Below, piece by piece: positions 5,642 to 5,962 of a DNA stretch of 5,962 nt. The stretch spans positions 1-5,962 of the forward strand of contig JBOHYR010000102.1 of assembly GCA_050737995.1 (NCBI GenBank), given 5' to 3'. The notes beneath the pieces are model-generated. The model had not been told where the DNA came from. It did not search any database and saw only the letters and a program-made list of their open reading frames with translations. Numbering within the stretch: the stretch's first letter is position 1; every line of letters begins with the position of its first letter. The position numbers and the translations under genes are program-made. This stretch comes from 66-474 sp050737995. GTDB taxonomy: Bacteria; Pseudomonadota; Gammaproteobacteria; Xanthomonadales; Rhodanobacteraceae.

Positions 5642-5962
5642 GCGATCGCCCCAAGGTTGGGATGCATGGACCTGCAGTGCTGCGGAGTGTACTCGCGCAA
5701 CAGCCAATGCAAGCTGGGGGCACAGGCTATGAACGCCTAGGGGCTTCCGTCACCATGCGGCGCGGTCCTGTCGCCGATGTCGAGGCTCGCCGGCACCAGA
5801 TTGCCAAGAAGCAGACTGTCACCAGTGACGGCTTGGGGTCGTAAGCAGTAGTAGCTTCGTTTGATGGTTGCGCGCGTATCAAGCGTGGACGACAGGCAGT
5901 TCTCGCCACCGCGTCGTGTAACACGGCGACAAGTTTTCACGGTGCATGGTCCATGCGCGTGG
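5642..5962. other. Upstream region of the TolB/TPR gene, no gene seen
   Basis: This 321-bp stretch runs to the window end. It holds the promoter candidate at 5686-5712 and several short perfect palindromes: GTCAC-CA-GTGAC (5818-5829), TTGAT/ATCAA arms (5861-5865 and 5878-5882), CGTGT-A-ACACG (5915-5925) and GCATGG-T-CCATGC (5944-5956). Frames of about 65 codons on the minus strand in this stretch look random and have no ribosome-binding site. A gene may begin beyond 5962, so some of these palindromes may belong to its control region. Confidence 0.5.
5686..5712 (-). promoter_or_regulatory. Candidate promoter for the TolB/TPR gene
   Basis: On the minus strand TTGCAT (5712 down to 5707) and TACACT (5691 down to 5686) resemble sigma-70 -35 and -10 hexamers, with a short 15-bp spacer. 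Transcription would start near 5679, about 38 nt before the TTG at 5641. The -35 would overlap the alternative TTG at 5707, so if this promoter is real that longer start is excluded. Confidence 0.4.

Noticed and set aside
1..5962. CRISPR array, tRNA, rRNA, defence system or intact transposase
   Set aside because: I saw no regularly spaced short repeats, cloverleaf-like sequence, rRNA segments or DDE transposase/nuclease motifs on either strand.

Overview
The window looks like chromosomal DNA from a high-GC (about 60% by eye) gammaproteobacterium. The best guess is the Xanthomonadales, either Rhodanobacteraceae or Xanthomonadaceae. The grounds are the FFGELKRRN-type membrane module joined to a TolB-like domain and TPRs (a paralogous family abundant in that order), the Sel1-repeat protein, and degenerate intergenic repeats of a kind familiar from those genomes. 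This assignment is an inference from protein style; there is no rRNA or other marker here.

Layout: 1-181 (+) is the tail of an unrecognised gene. 182-406 is intergenic and holds a possible promoter and the first copy of a dispersed repeat. 407-775 (+) encodes a small VOC/glyoxalase-fold protein. 776-1024 is a convergent intergenic gap. 1025-1903 (-) encodes an exported Sel1-repeat protein with a good TTGACA promoter candidate upstream. 1904-2184 is intergenic with two GC-rich hairpins. 2185-3186 (-) encodes an exported seven-repeat beta-propeller of the YVTN/Vgb-like type. 3187-3811 is a 625-bp gene-free stretch holding a 159-bp MITE-like element (15-bp terminal inverted repeats, GGTC flanking duplication) and, directly beside it, the second copy of the dispersed repeat. 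3812-5641 (-) encodes an inner-membrane TolB-like/TPR protein that probably starts at TTG. 5642-5962 is its upstream region, with a promoter candidate and several short palindromes.

The three minus-strand genes are separated by 281 and 625 bp, so they are probably separate transcription units and not an operon. All three encode envelope proteins built from repeats (Sel1/TPR helices, propeller blades) and probably act through protein contacts, but nothing in the sequence ties them to one pathway. I see no defence island, CRISPR array, tRNA, rRNA, phage gene or intact transposase. The most notable non-coding feature is the MITE-like element sitting at the edge of the dispersed repeat.
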